Shown here piece after piece: positions 42,252 to 50,737 of a stretch of 64,000 bases of DNA. Location of the stretch: assembly GCF_034424805.1 (NCBI RefSeq), contig NZ_JAXOUF010000002.1, forward strand, positions 620,001 through 684,000, in the 5' to 3' direction. A program made the position numbers and the translations under genes. Within the stretch, counting starts at the first letter, position 1. Each line of letters opens with the position of its first letter. The DNA is from Labrys sedimenti (lineage in GTDB: Bacteria; Pseudomonadota; Alphaproteobacteria; Rhizobiales; Labraceae). The notes below the pieces were generated by a model. It worked only from the letters and a program-made list of their open reading frames with translations. It did not search any database and was not told the origin of the DNA.

Positions 42252-43621
42252 GCGGTCATCCTTCTGGGCGGGGAGGCCGAATCGACACCGCTCGTCGGCG
42301 GCGCCATTTCGGCAATGAGGTGGAAGCTGGTCGACACGTCGTCGAGCTGGAAATGCGGCTGCAGCCGTACGGTGCAGATGAAGGTGCCGGGCTTGCCGGC
42401 AAGTTCCTCGACCGCGATGCCCGCCGAGCGCAACGGGTAGCGCGTGCGCAGCGGCAGGTCGGCATCGTCATTGCCGAGCGTATAGCCCGACAGCCAGTCC
42501 TCGAGCTTGCGCTGCAGCGCGGTGGCGTCGGCCAGCCGGCCGACCTGGTCGCGCATGATCACCTTGAGATAGTGGGAAAAGCGCGAGGCGCAGAGCACAT
42601 ATTGCAGCATGGCGGCAAGGCGTGCGTTCTGGCGCGCATTTTCATTGGCATAATGCTGCGGCGCATGGAGCGACTGGTTGGCGTTGAAGATGGCCGATGC
42701 GGACATGTAGGTGGTGCCGATCGGCACCAGCCCGTGATCGCAGAATTGCTGCTCCTGGCCGCTGGTCAGACGCACTTCGACCGGCGGCTGGGCAGACAAG
42801 CCCTGGCTTTCGGTCGCGAAATCATAAGCGGCGAGTTCGGCCGTGCTCAGCATGCCGCCATCGATGGCGTCCTGGGTGACGCCGCGTATGTCGGCGAACC
42901 AGCCGGACTGGATGAAATTGCGGATAACGATGGTGGCGAAGGCGAAGGCGCCATTGCCCCACAGCAGACTGGCACCATCCGCCGATACGGCTTCGCGGAA
43001 GGGGAAGCCGTCGTCACGCCGGCGCGAATAGGGCTCGTAGGGCTGGCGCATCAGGACACGCGGCGCGACCAGGCCGAGGAAGCGCGTATCCTCATGGGTC
43101 CGCAGGCGGTTCCAGCGTATGCGATCGGGGCTGCTGTCGAGCCAGTTGAGATCCTGCACCCGGTTGAGTTCGGAAAAGCTCTCCAGCCCGATCGCGCGCG
43201 GCGAGGCGCCGGCCACGAAGGGGCAGAACGCGGCCGCCGCCACCGGGGCCAACTGGGTCAGCGTGCCGACCACATCGCCGCCTTCCTGGGGATCAGTGGG
43301 CGAGAGGTGATAGTCGCCGATGATCAGGCCATAGGGCTCCCCGCCCGGCATGCCGAATTCGCGATTATAGACCAGCTCGAACAGGTGACTCTGGTCGAAG
43401 TCCGAAGCGCGTTCCATGCCGCGCGCCAGCTCCTTCCAGCTCAGCCCGAGCAACTTGATCTTGACCTCGCTCGAGCGCGAGGCGACGCGCACCAGCATCG
43501 CCAGCCCGCGCCAGCGTGCTTCCATCGCCTGGAATTCGGGATGGTGCAGGATCGCGTTGACCTGGCGATTCAGCGCCTCGTCGATCAGGGCGATGAGCCG
43601 ATCTGCTCTGCCTCGCAGCAA
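42248..43621 (-). CDS. Second sheath-like protein TssC40, 5' end uncertain
   Basis: A 457-residue paralogue of TssC (TssC40/ImpD type). Shared features with TssC are the RWRGL segment, FDQSHLFELVYNREFGMPGGEPYGLIIGDY, PFVAGASP, RFLGLVAPRVLMRQPY and SRFSHYLKVIMRDQVGR. The N-terminal region that pairs with TssB is short. The only start codon in this frame after the tssC stop is a TTG at 43621 with no good ribosome-binding site. A GTG at 43694 in the neighbouring frame reads AISDDRFREL right up to this point and would join smoothly if one base were skipped near 43612-43616. Either the true N-terminus is shifted by an indel or the protein begins at the TTG. It overlaps tagJ. Confidence 0.8.
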   Translation of the reverse strand: MLRGRADRLIALIDEALNRQVNAILHHPEFQAMEARWRGLAMLVRVASRSSEVKIKLLGLSWKELARGMERASDFDQSHLFELVYNREFGMPGGEPYGLIIGDYHLSPTDPQEGGDVVGTLTQLAPVAAAAFCPFVAGASPRAIGLESFSELNRVQDLNWLDSSPDRIRWNRLRTHEDTRFLGLVAPRVLMRQPYEPYSRRRDDGFPFREAVSADGASLLWGNGAFAFATIVIRNFIQSGWFADIRGVTQDAIDGGMLSTAELAAYDFATESQGLSAQPPVEVRLTSGQEQQFCDHGLVPIGTTYMSASAIFNANQSLHAPQHYANENARQNARLAAMLQYVLCASRFSHYLKVIMRDQVGRLADATALQRKLEDWLSGYTLGNDDADLPLRTRYPLRSAGIAVEELAGKPGTFICTVRLQPHFQLDDVSTSFHLIAEMAPPTSGVDSASPPRRMTA

Positions 43622-43717
43622 GTTCTCGAAACCTATCGTCGGATATGGCTTTCGGAAGGAAAGCCGAAGGTGCCGCCGGACGCGCCGGCGGCACGGCTCA
43701 CTGTCTGTTGCGCCGGC

Positions 43718-45199
43718 TCAGTTCTTGGCGGGAATGCGAGCGACCATGCGCAGCGAGGTGGTCAGTTCCTCCATCTGCAGCCAGGGGCGCATCCAGGCCA
43801 CGGCATTGTAGGAGCCCGGCTTGCCCGGAACTTCCTGGACCGTCACCTTGGCATCACGCAGCGGGTAGCGCGCCCTCGTCTCCTCGCCGGCCTCGTCATT
43901 GGCGTTGACGTAGTTGGAGATCCAGCGGTTGAGCCAGGCTTCGCAATCCTTGGCTTCCATGAAGGAGCCGATCTTGTCGCGGCCCATCACCTTGAGGTAG
44001 TGGGCAAAGCGCGAGGTCGCCATCATATAGGGCAGGCGGGCCGAGACGGCGGCGTTGGCATTCGCCTCGGGCCGGTCGTAGAGCTTGGGCTTGTGCGCGG
44101 TCTGGGCACCGAAGAACACGGCGTAGTCGGTGTTCTTGTAGTGGCACAGCGGCAGGAAGCCGAGCTTGCCGAGTTCGGCGTCGCGCCGGTCGGTGATGCC
44201 GACCTCGGTGGGGCATTTGAGATCGAGGTCACCATCGTCGCTGGAGAAGATGTGCATCGGCAGGTTCTCGACCTTGCCGCCATTTTCGGCGCCGCGGATG
44301 GCGGTGCACCAACCGAATTTGGCAAAGGCCTCGGTCAGGCGCGTGCCCATCACATAGGCGGCGTTCATCCAGCAATAATTGTCGTGCGGGAGTTCGCCGG
44401 TCTTGGAATCGCCGGTCTCGTCATAGCCGAATTCGTCGATGGGATGCGTCTTCGGTCCATAGGGCATGCGGGCGAGCACGCGTGGCAGGGCCAGGGTGAC
44501 GAAGCGCGAATCGTCGCTTTCGCGCAGCGAACGCCACTTGGCATATTCCACCGTCTCGAAGATCTTCTCCAGATCGCGCGGGCGCGCCAGGTCGCGATAA
44601 TCCTCGAAGCCGAACATGCGCGGGCTCGCGGCCGAGATGAAGGGCGCGAAGGCGGCCGCTGCGATCGAGGACAGGCCCTGCAGCAGCTGGACGTCGTCGA
44701 AGGAATTGTCGAACTCGTAATCGCCGATGATCGCACCCATCGGCTCGCCGCCGGGCGTACCGAATTCGTCCTCATAGATCGACTTGAACAGGCGCGACTG
44801 GTCGAACTCGACCGCCTTGGACAGGTCCCTGGCGAGATCGCGCTTGGAGGCGTTCAGCACCCGGATCTTCAGATTGACGCTGGTCTCGGAGTTCTTCACC
44901 AGATAGTTCAGGCCGCGCCAGGCGCCCTCGAGCTTGGTGAATTCGGGCGACTGCATGATCGTCGCGAGCTGGCGCGAGATCGTCTTGTCGATGGCGGCGA
45001 TGGCGTTGTTGAGCGTCACCGTGAGGTTGCGGTCATAGACCACCGTGCCCTTGAGGGCCTGGTCGGTCAGGGTGCGCAGCAGGTCCTGAGCGCGGTCCGG
45101 CTCGGTCTGGCGGGTGGCCGACACCACCTTGGAGAGCAGGTTCTCTTCCGCAGTCGTTTCGATGACGACATCGCGCTTGGCTTGGGTCTTGGCATTCAT
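43718..45199 (-). CDS. tssC: T6SS sheath large subunit TssC
   Basis: A 493-residue TssC (VipB), which assembles with TssB into the contractile sheath. Family signatures are LEGAWRGLNYLVKNSETS, FDQSRLFKSIYEDEFGTPGGEPMGAIIGDYEF, PFISAASPRMFGFEDYRDL and SRFAHYLKVMGRDKIGSFME. The N-terminal 40 residues hold the linker that interlocks adjacent subunits and pairs with TssB. Length is typical (490-500). It is followed in the same reading frame by tssC40 after a TGA and a 96-base gap. Confidence 0.96.
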   Translation of the reverse strand: MNAKTQAKRDVVIETTAEENLLSKVVSATRQTEPDRAQDLLRTLTDQALKGTVVYDRNLTVTLNNAIAAIDKTISRQLATIMQSPEFTKLEGAWRGLNYLVKNSETSVNLKIRVLNASKRDLARDLSKAVEFDQSRLFKSIYEDEFGTPGGEPMGAIIGDYEFDNSFDDVQLLQGLSSIAAAAFAPFISAASPRMFGFEDYRDLARPRDLEKIFETVEYAKWRSLRESDDSRFVTLALPRVLARMPYGPKTHPIDEFGYDETGDSKTGELPHDNYCWMNAAYVMGTRLTEAFAKFGWCTAIRGAENGGKVENLPMHIFSSDDGDLDLKCPTEVGITDRRDAELGKLGFLPLCHYKNTDYAVFFGAQTAHKPKLYDRPEANANAAVSARLPYMMATSRFAHYLKVMGRDKIGSFMEAKDCEAWLNRWISNYVNANDEAGEETRARYPLRDAKVTVQEVPGKPGSYNAVAWMRPWLQMEELTTSLRMVARIPAKN

Positions 45200-45225
45200 G
45201 GCTCGATCCTCGTGTCGCTGCGGCG

Positions 45226-45741
45226 TCAGTTCGCCGAGCCGTCCTTCTTGTTGCCGCCGAGTTCACCGACCAGCTGCTTGATGTCGGACTGGTTCTGCAG
45301 GATGTTCTCGAGCAGCCGTTCCAGGTCCTCGGAGCGGTCGGCCTTGCTCATCAGGTCGCGCAGCTGGTTGCGGGCGTCGAGCAGGGCCTTGAGCGCCGGC
45401 ACCTGATTGACGATCGCGCCAGGCTCGAAATCTTCCATGCTCTCGAATTTGAGATTGACGGCGAGGTCGGTACCGTCATCGGCCAGGGTGTTTTCGACCG
45501 CGATGTTGAGGCCGGGCGTCATGCGGCGCATGACGTCGTCGAAATTGTCACGGTCGATCTGCACGAACTTGCGTTCGCCGAACGGCTTAAGCGGCTGGGT
45601 GGGGTTACCGGAGAAGTCGCCGAGCACGCCGACGACGAAAGGCAGTTCCTTGACCACCATCGCCCCTTCGGTTTCGACCTCGTACTTGATGTGGACCCGG
45701 GGCTTGCGCACCCTTTCGAGCTTGGCGTGAACGCTTTCCAT
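45226..45741 (-). CDS. tssB: T6SS sheath small subunit TssB
   Basis: A 171-residue TssB (VipA). Diagnostic segments are RVHIKYEVETEGAMVVKELPFVVGVLGDFSG, ERKFVQIDRDNFDDVMRRMTPGL and FESMEDFEPGAIVNQVPALKALLDARNQLRDL. The C-terminal helix that interacts with TssC follows. It is preceded by AGGAAG as ribosome-binding site and by an 18-base tandem duplication. It lies 146 bases after tssA and 26 before tssC. Confidence 0.96.
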   Translation of the reverse strand: MESVHAKLERVRKPRVHIKYEVETEGAMVVKELPFVVGVLGDFSGNPTQPLKPFGERKFVQIDRDNFDDVMRRMTPGLNIAVENTLADDGTDLAVNLKFESMEDFEPGAIVNQVPALKALLDARNQLRDLMSKADRSEDLERLLENILQNQSDIKQLVGELGGNKKDGSAN

Positions 45742-45764
45742 CTTGGTCTTCCTGTCTGTGCCAA

Positions 45765-45800
45765 GGGCACGTTGGTAAAATTGGGCACGTTGGTAAAATT
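45765..45800. repeat. Perfect 18-base tandem duplication upstream of tssB
   Basis: GGGCACGTTGGTAAAATT occurs twice in immediate succession (45765-45782 and 45783-45800), about 24 bases upstream of the tssB start. It lies in the 146-base gap between tssA and tssB, the widest gap of the operon. Confidence 0.9.
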
Positions 45801-45887
45801 AGGCCGCGGATAAATTTCTTGCGTCGTTCGGAACGGGAAACGGCCAGGGCGACGAGGGCTTCAATGCGCCCGGCGCCGAAGGTTCTC

Positions 45888-46952
45888 TCAATTGTCCCGC
45901 TTTTCGGTCTTGGCCTGGATCCCGGCCGCGGTCAGGACAGCGTTGCGCGTCTGCGCCTCGGGAAGGAGTTCGGCCAGCAGTTCGGAAAAATCCATGCGCC
46001 CTCTGCGCACCAATGTTTCGATGGCTAAGGAAATCGGCGAGTGCGGTTCCGTCCGCCGGAAATGGCGGGCAACGGTGAGCAGGATCTCGAAAGCCTCCTC
46101 GCGCGAGCCGATGCTGCCGGGAACGAGGGGACGCGGCGCCGACGCTGCCGGAGCGGGATCGGCAGCGGCGCTCGCCTGCGTTTCTGCCGCGGCAACTGGC
46201 ATGGCATTGCCCTCTTCCGCGCCAAGGCCGGTGAGGTCCCGGATGGCGGCTGCGACTTCCTGGAGGACGTTGCGGGTGTTCGAGCTTGGCGGCGCCCGGT
46301 CTCCGCAGCGTTCGGTCAGTACCGTCGCCAGCTTGGCAAAAGAGGCTATGCAGTCATTGACCACGGCCAGATGGGAGGCCATGGCAGCCATTCCCGCTTC
46401 CGTGGCCGCCTCGTGTAGGAGGTCTCGGCGCTCGGTTTCTCCGGCCCGCTGGGCGAGCTGGTAGTCCCACAGCGAATGCTGGGCGAAACTGCCATTGGGA
46501 ACCAGCGAGGTCAGGCGAATCGCCTGGATCAGGGACCCCTCGCTATTGACGCCATTGAGGCCGGCAAGAGGAGCCAGTCGTTCCTCGATATCGTCGTCGC
46601 CAATGGAGTGCAGCTCCTCCCAATAATTGCCTAAAAGCGACATCATGGCGGTGAAGCTGTCCCGCAGGCCCTCGAAACCGCGCAGTCTGAGCTGCGCCTC
46701 GGCAAGCCAGGCAAGGATTTCGATATCCTTGCTGTTGGTCGACAAGATCTGAAGACCTAGCTCATTGACCTCATGCCAGGCCGGCGTAAGCCGAATATTG
46801 TCGTTCGGAGACGCACTTCGCTCGACGCTTCGAGCAGCATTGCGAGCGTCCTTAATCCGATAATACTTTTCCTGATATTTGGGAGCTACCCTAATATTCT
46901 CTCCGCAAGGGCTATCCTGCCCAAGTGGAGAGATAATCTCCCTTAAATCCAT
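45888..46952 (-). CDS. tssA: T6SS protein TssA (ImpA family)
   Basis: A 354-residue TssA, first gene of the 14-gene operon. The N-terminal ImpA_N domain is clear (IISPLGQDSPCGENIRVAP, WHEVNELGLQILSTNSKDIEILAWLAEAQLRLRGFEGLRDSF, LLGNYWEELH). The C-terminal part is Ala/Pro-rich, ending in SREEAFEILLTVARHFRRTEPHSPISLAIETLVRRG, the short-TssA type. TssA caps the sheath and guides assembly. A GTG at 46958 is an alternative start and is slightly better placed relative to GGGG at 46964; the difference is two residues. Confidence 0.92.
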   Translation of the reverse strand: MDLREIISPLGQDSPCGENIRVAPKYQEKYYRIKDARNAARSVERSASPNDNIRLTPAWHEVNELGLQILSTNSKDIEILAWLAEAQLRLRGFEGLRDSFTAMMSLLGNYWEELHSIGDDDIEERLAPLAGLNGVNSEGSLIQAIRLTSLVPNGSFAQHSLWDYQLAQRAGETERRDLLHEAATEAGMAAMASHLAVVNDCIASFAKLATVLTERCGDRAPPSSNTRNVLQEVAAAIRDLTGLGAEEGNAMPVAAAETQASAAADPAPAASAPRPLVPGSIGSREEAFEILLTVARHFRRTEPHSPISLAIETLVRRGRMDFSELLAELLPEAQTRNAVLTAAGIQAKTEKRDN

Positions 46953-46958
46953 CAGCAC

Positions 46959-47323
46959 AGCGGCCCCAAGCTTTAAACTCCTGACACATCCCGATGGCAG
47001 TCTGCTTCCAAAGGCTCAAGCATTCTGTTTCCAAAGGTACAGTAATGTCAATGCCACACCCCGTATGATGAATGAATGACGGTATATGGTATTACCTTAC
47101 AGTTTTCCAATTGATGAAGAATCGCATGAATCGCGTCGCGCAAATGTCATCAAAATGTCATGTACTATCGTACCGCAGTTATGGTGGTAGACTCACAGTG
47201 GTGTACCGGTATCTTGGCTTTTGTAATAATAGCTCTATAGACGGAAAATAGGAATCCTGCTTAACTCAATTGACGTTACGGCGCACTTGCGCATGAGCAG
47301 AAAAACCTACGTGGAATTCGTGG
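46959..47323. promoter_or_regulatory. Divergent tssA/tssH control region
   Basis: A 365-base AT-rich gap that must contain the promoters of both T6SS operons. Notable elements are a direct repeat TCTGCTTCCAAAGGCTCA (47001-47018) / TCTGTTTCCAAAGGTACA (47024-47041) with 23-base period, AAATGTCAT twice at an 11-base interval (47142-47150, 47153-47161), and the palindrome TACCGGTA (47204-47211). No clear sigma-54 promoter was found. No gene is seen. Confidence 0.6.
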
Positions 47324-50095
47324 ATGCCGAATATCGATCTCAACCAACTTGTCAGGATGTTGGGACCGGAGCTTCGTGTCGCTCTTGAGACAGCCGCCTC
47401 CATTGCCGCTCGCAACGCAAACCCTACTGTGGAAGTGGCGCATTGGCTGAGCGGGCTCGTCCAGGCCCCCGGTCCGGTGGCGCGTTTTGAACAGGCGGGG
47501 ATCGGCGTCGAGGCACTCAGGCGCGAGCTCGACCTTGCTATCGCCGACCTGTCGCGGGACAGCCAGGCGCAGCTGACCTTGTCGCAGAATGTGCTGACGC
47601 TCGCCCGTGAGGCGTGGCTGGTGGCTTCGCTGCAGTTCGGGCGCAACCGTGTCGAGTTCGGCGATCTCCTGGTGGCGCTCGCCACCGAGCAGAACCTTCG
47701 CATCGTGGCGAGGGCCACGGCCCCGAGCCTGCGGGACATCGACCTCAAGGCCGTCGAAGCAGCGCTCGCCGACCTCAAGGCGGCAGATGTGGACCAGGCA
47801 CCGGCGGGCACGCCGCCGACCGCCGGGGCGACCGGCGAAAGCGATTTCCTGCGGCTTTACACCCAGGACATGACGGCGGACGCGCGTTCCGGCCGTATCG
47901 ACCCGGTGATCGGGCGTGACCGTGAGCTGCGCCAGGTCGTCGACGTCCTGATGCGCCGCCGGCAAAACAACCCGATCCTGGTGGGCGAGGCCGGAGTCGG
48001 CAAGACGGCGATCGCCGAGGCGCTGGCCCTGGAGATCGCGGCCGGCAATGTGCCGGCCATGCTGAAGGACGTCCGCCTGCTGTCGCTCGATCTCAGCCTC
48101 CTGCAGGCGGGGGCCGGTGTGAAGGGCGAGTTCGAGCGCCGGCTGCATGGCGTGGTCGATGCGGTCAAGGCCTCGTCCGTGCCGATCATCCTGTTCATCG
48201 ACGAGGCGCACAGCCTGATCGGGGCCGGCGGCCAGGCCGGGCAGGGCGATGCCGCCAACATACTCAAGCCTTCGCTGGCGCGTGGCGAACTGCGTACCAT
48301 CGCTGCCACGACCTGGGGCGAATATAAGCGTTTCATCGAGCGCGATGCGGCCCTGACACGGCGGTTCCAGACGGTGAAGGTCGACGAACCCGACGAAGAA
48401 ACCGCGATCCGCATGCTCCGCGGCGTCGCCGGCGCTTTCCGGTCCCACCACAAAGTGCGCATTCGCGACGAGGCCCTGGCTGCAGCGGTACGGCTGTCGG
48501 CGCGCTACATTCCGGCCCGGCAGCTGCCCGACAAGGCGATCAGCCTGATCGACACGGCGGCGGCGGCGGTATCATTGGGCCGCCAGGCGGTGCCCGAGGC
48601 GATTCGCACCCTTCGGAGCGAGCGTGAATTGCTCGAGGTCGAAACGGCCTGGCTCGCCAAGGAGCCCGAGAGCGCCGAGGGCCTGGAACGGCAAGGCTGG
48701 ATAACCACGAGGCTGGTGGCCATCGCCGACGAGATCGAGGCGCTCGAAGCTCGTTTCGAGGCCGAAGCCCGCCTGGTGGAGGAGGCCGATCGGCTGGAGG
48801 CGATCCTGTCGGGCGAGGACGAGGCGGGCGAGCCGTCATCGTCAGGGGGCGAGGAGGGCAATGTCGCGCCTTTCCCCGAGCAGCCCGGCACCCGCGAAAG
48901 CGCCCGCGCCGCGCTGGCCGAGGCTGAAGGGAGCCTGGCCGCACTCACCGGCGAGACGCCTCTGTTGCCGCGCGCCGTCGATCGCGAGGTGATCGCGGCC
49001 CTGGTGGCGCGCTGGACCGGCATTCCCGTCGGGAAGCTGCTGACCGACCAGGTCGAGACGGTCAAGACGCTGGAAGCGCGCCTGAAGGAGCGCGTCATCG
49101 GCCAGGACGGTGCCGTCGGCCGGGTCGCTTCGGCGATGCGTACGGCCAGGGCCGGGCTCAACGATCCGCGCCGCCCGCCCGCCGTGTTCCTGTTCGTCGG
49201 CATGTCCGGCACCGGCAAGACCGAGACGGCGCTGGCGCTGGCCGACCTGCTCTATGGCGGCAGCCAGTATCTGACCACCATCAACATGTCGGAATTCAAG
49301 GAGGAGCATAAGATCTCCATGCTCCTCGGCTCGCCCCCCGGCTATGTCGGCTATGGCGAGGGCGGGGTGCTGACCGAGGCCATCAGGCGCCGGCCCTATG
49401 GCGTGCTGCTGCTCGACGAGATCGACAAGGCCCATCCCGGCGTCCAGGAGATCTTCTACCAGGTCTTCGACAAGGGCACGCTGCGCGACGGCGAAGGCCG
49501 CGACATCGATTTCAAGAACACCACCATCGTGATGACGGCCAATACCGGCTCGGAATTGCTGGCCACGCTGGCGGCCGATCCCGATACCATGCCGGAAGGC
49601 GAGGCGCTGGAGGGACTGCTGCTCGGCGAGTTGCAGAAGCAGTTCAAGCCCGCCTTCCTCGGCCGCACCACCATCCTGCCCTTCATGCCGCTCGGCCGGG
49701 AGGCGCTGTCGGGCATCGTCGACATCCAGATCGGGCGCATCCAGGACCGTGTCGCGGCGAGCTATGGCAGCGAGGTGGTGCTGCTGGCCCCGGCGCGTGA
49801 GGCCCTGGTCGCCCGCGCCGGCACCAGCGAGATGGGGGCGCGTGCCATCGAGGCGATGATCGCGCGCGAACTCCTGCCGGATCTGTCCACCTTTTTCCTC
49901 GATCAGGTCACCGCCGGAACCAAGGCGGGGCGGATCGAGATCGGATTTGACGGCCACCGTTTCAGCATTGCCGCTGAGCCGGCGGCCGCCAAGGAATTCG
50001 CCAGGCCGAGGAAACGGCCGGCGGATAAAGCAGCCTCGAATGGCAAGAAGGCTCATTCGGATGCGGTACGACCCAGAAAGGCGCGAGCGCCTTGA
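47324..50095 (+). CDS. tssH: T6SS ATPase TssH (ClpV)
   Basis: A 923-residue ClpV, the AAA+ unfoldase that disassembles contracted sheaths. An N-terminal Clp-N domain (residues 1-150) precedes AAA domain 1 with Walker A GEAGVGKTA (about 221), FIDEAHSLIGAGG for Walker B; a middle coiled-coil region is about 410-545; AAA domain 2 has GMSGTGKTETA (about 626) and LLLDEIDKAHPGVQ. Both arginine and sensor regions look normal. The C-terminal tail is Lys/Arg-rich (about 30 residues). The start at 47324 begins MPNIDLNQLVRML. It heads the plus-strand operon with hcp. Confidence 0.95.
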   Translation: MPNIDLNQLVRMLGPELRVALETAASIAARNANPTVEVAHWLSGLVQAPGPVARFEQAGIGVEALRRELDLAIADLSRDSQAQLTLSQNVLTLAREAWLVASLQFGRNRVEFGDLLVALATEQNLRIVARATAPSLRDIDLKAVEAALADLKAADVDQAPAGTPPTAGATGESDFLRLYTQDMTADARSGRIDPVIGRDRELRQVVDVLMRRRQNNPILVGEAGVGKTAIAEALALEIAAGNVPAMLKDVRLLSLDLSLLQAGAGVKGEFERRLHGVVDAVKASSVPIILFIDEAHSLIGAGGQAGQGDAANILKPSLARGELRTIAATTWGEYKRFIERDAALTRRFQTVKVDEPDEETAIRMLRGVAGAFRSHHKVRIRDEALAAAVRLSARYIPARQLPDKAISLIDTAAAAVSLGRQAVPEAIRTLRSERELLEVETAWLAKEPESAEGLERQGWITTRLVAIADEIEALEARFEAEARLVEEADRLEAILSGEDEAGEPSSSGGEEGNVAPFPEQPGTRESARAALAEAEGSLAALTGETPLLPRAVDREVIAALVARWTGIPVGKLLTDQVETVKTLEARLKERVIGQDGAVGRVASAMRTARAGLNDPRRPPAVFLFVGMSGTGKTETALALADLLYGGSQYLTTINMSEFKEEHKISMLLGSPPGYVGYGEGGVLTEAIRRRPYGVLLLDEIDKAHPGVQEIFYQVFDKGTLRDGEGRDIDFKNTTIVMTANTGSELLATLAADPDTMPEGEALEGLLLGELQKQFKPAFLGRTTILPFMPLGREALSGIVDIQIGRIQDRVAASYGSEVVLLAPAREALVARAGTSEMGARAIEAMIARELLPDLSTFFLDQVTAGTKAGRIEIGFDGHRFSIAAEPAAAKEFARPRKRPADKAASNGKKAHSDAVRPRKARAP

Positions 50096-50137
50096 CCTGT
50101 CTTAAGCCGATTCAACTTCGAACAGGAGAGAAGTAGT

Positions 50138-50614
50138 ATGCCGATTTATCTGCAGCTCGATGGTATCCAGGGCGACGCCACCCAGGAACAGCACAAGAAA
50201 TGGATGGATATCGAAGCCATTCACTGGAACGTTTCGCGCAACATGAACACCTCGGCGGGTTCGGCCGCCAACCGCGAAGCCTCCGAGCCGACGATTTCGG
50301 AAGTGATCCTGACCAAGGTCAGCGATTCCTCCTCCACCCGGCTGTTCCAGGAAGCCTGCTCGGGCCGCACGGGCAAGACGGCGGTGATCCATCTGGTGTC
50401 CACCGGCAGCCCCGGCAACACCTATATCGAATACACGCTGACCAACACGCTGCTCGCCAATTATTCGGTCGATTCGAATGGTGACCGCCCCGTCGAGACG
50501 ATCCGGCTCAACTTCACCAAGATGCAGGTGAAGTACACCCCCTACAACGAGGACAACACCTCCGGTTCGCCGACGATCGCCACCTACGATCTGGCCACGA
50601 CGAAGGCTGCCTAA
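50138..50614 (+). CDS. hcp: T6SS inner tube protein Hcp (TssD)
   Basis: A 158-residue Hcp that forms the hexameric rings of the inner tube. Family features are MPIYLQLDGIQGDATQEQHKKWMDIEAIHWNVSR, EASEPTISEVILTKVSDSSST (conserved) and IEYTLTNTLLANYSV. AGGAGAG is the ribosome-binding site. It starts 42 bases after tssH and is followed by a strong GC-rich hairpin, fitting a highly expressed gene with a stabilised mRNA. No C-terminal extension (effector domain) is present. Confidence 0.96.
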   Translation: MPIYLQLDGIQGDATQEQHKKWMDIEAIHWNVSRNMNTSAGSAANREASEPTISEVILTKVSDSSSTRLFQEACSGRTGKTAVIHLVSTGSPGNTYIEYTLTNTLLANYSVDSNGDRPVETIRLNFTKMQVKYTPYNEDNTSGSPTIATYDLATTKAA

Positions 50615-50633
50615 GTACCTCCGGCACGATGAC

Positions 50634-50660
50634 GGGGCGCCGCCGATCCGGCGGCGCCCC
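50634..50660 (+). terminator. GC-rich hairpin downstream of hcp
   Basis: A perfect 11-base stem GGGGCGCCGCC / GGCGGCGCCCC with a GATCC loop, 20 bases after the hcp stop codon. There is no U-run directly after, so it may act as a partial terminator or as a 3' stabiliser of hcp mRNA. Confidence 0.7.
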
Positions 50661-50737
50661 GGACCTTTCGACGGCTTTCCGGTCCGGTTCCGGATGGGCC
50701 TTCCAGCCATATCGAACGACAATCGCAAGGGAGTGGC

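Noticed and set aside
42320..45406. Very long plus-strand open frame opposite tssC and tssC40
   Set aside because: It lacks any family signature; the minus-strand sheath genes explain the region fully. It results from high third-position GC.
46959..47323. Sigma-54 promoter for the T6SS operons
   Set aside because: No TGGC-N-TTGC pair at the required spacing was found in either direction.
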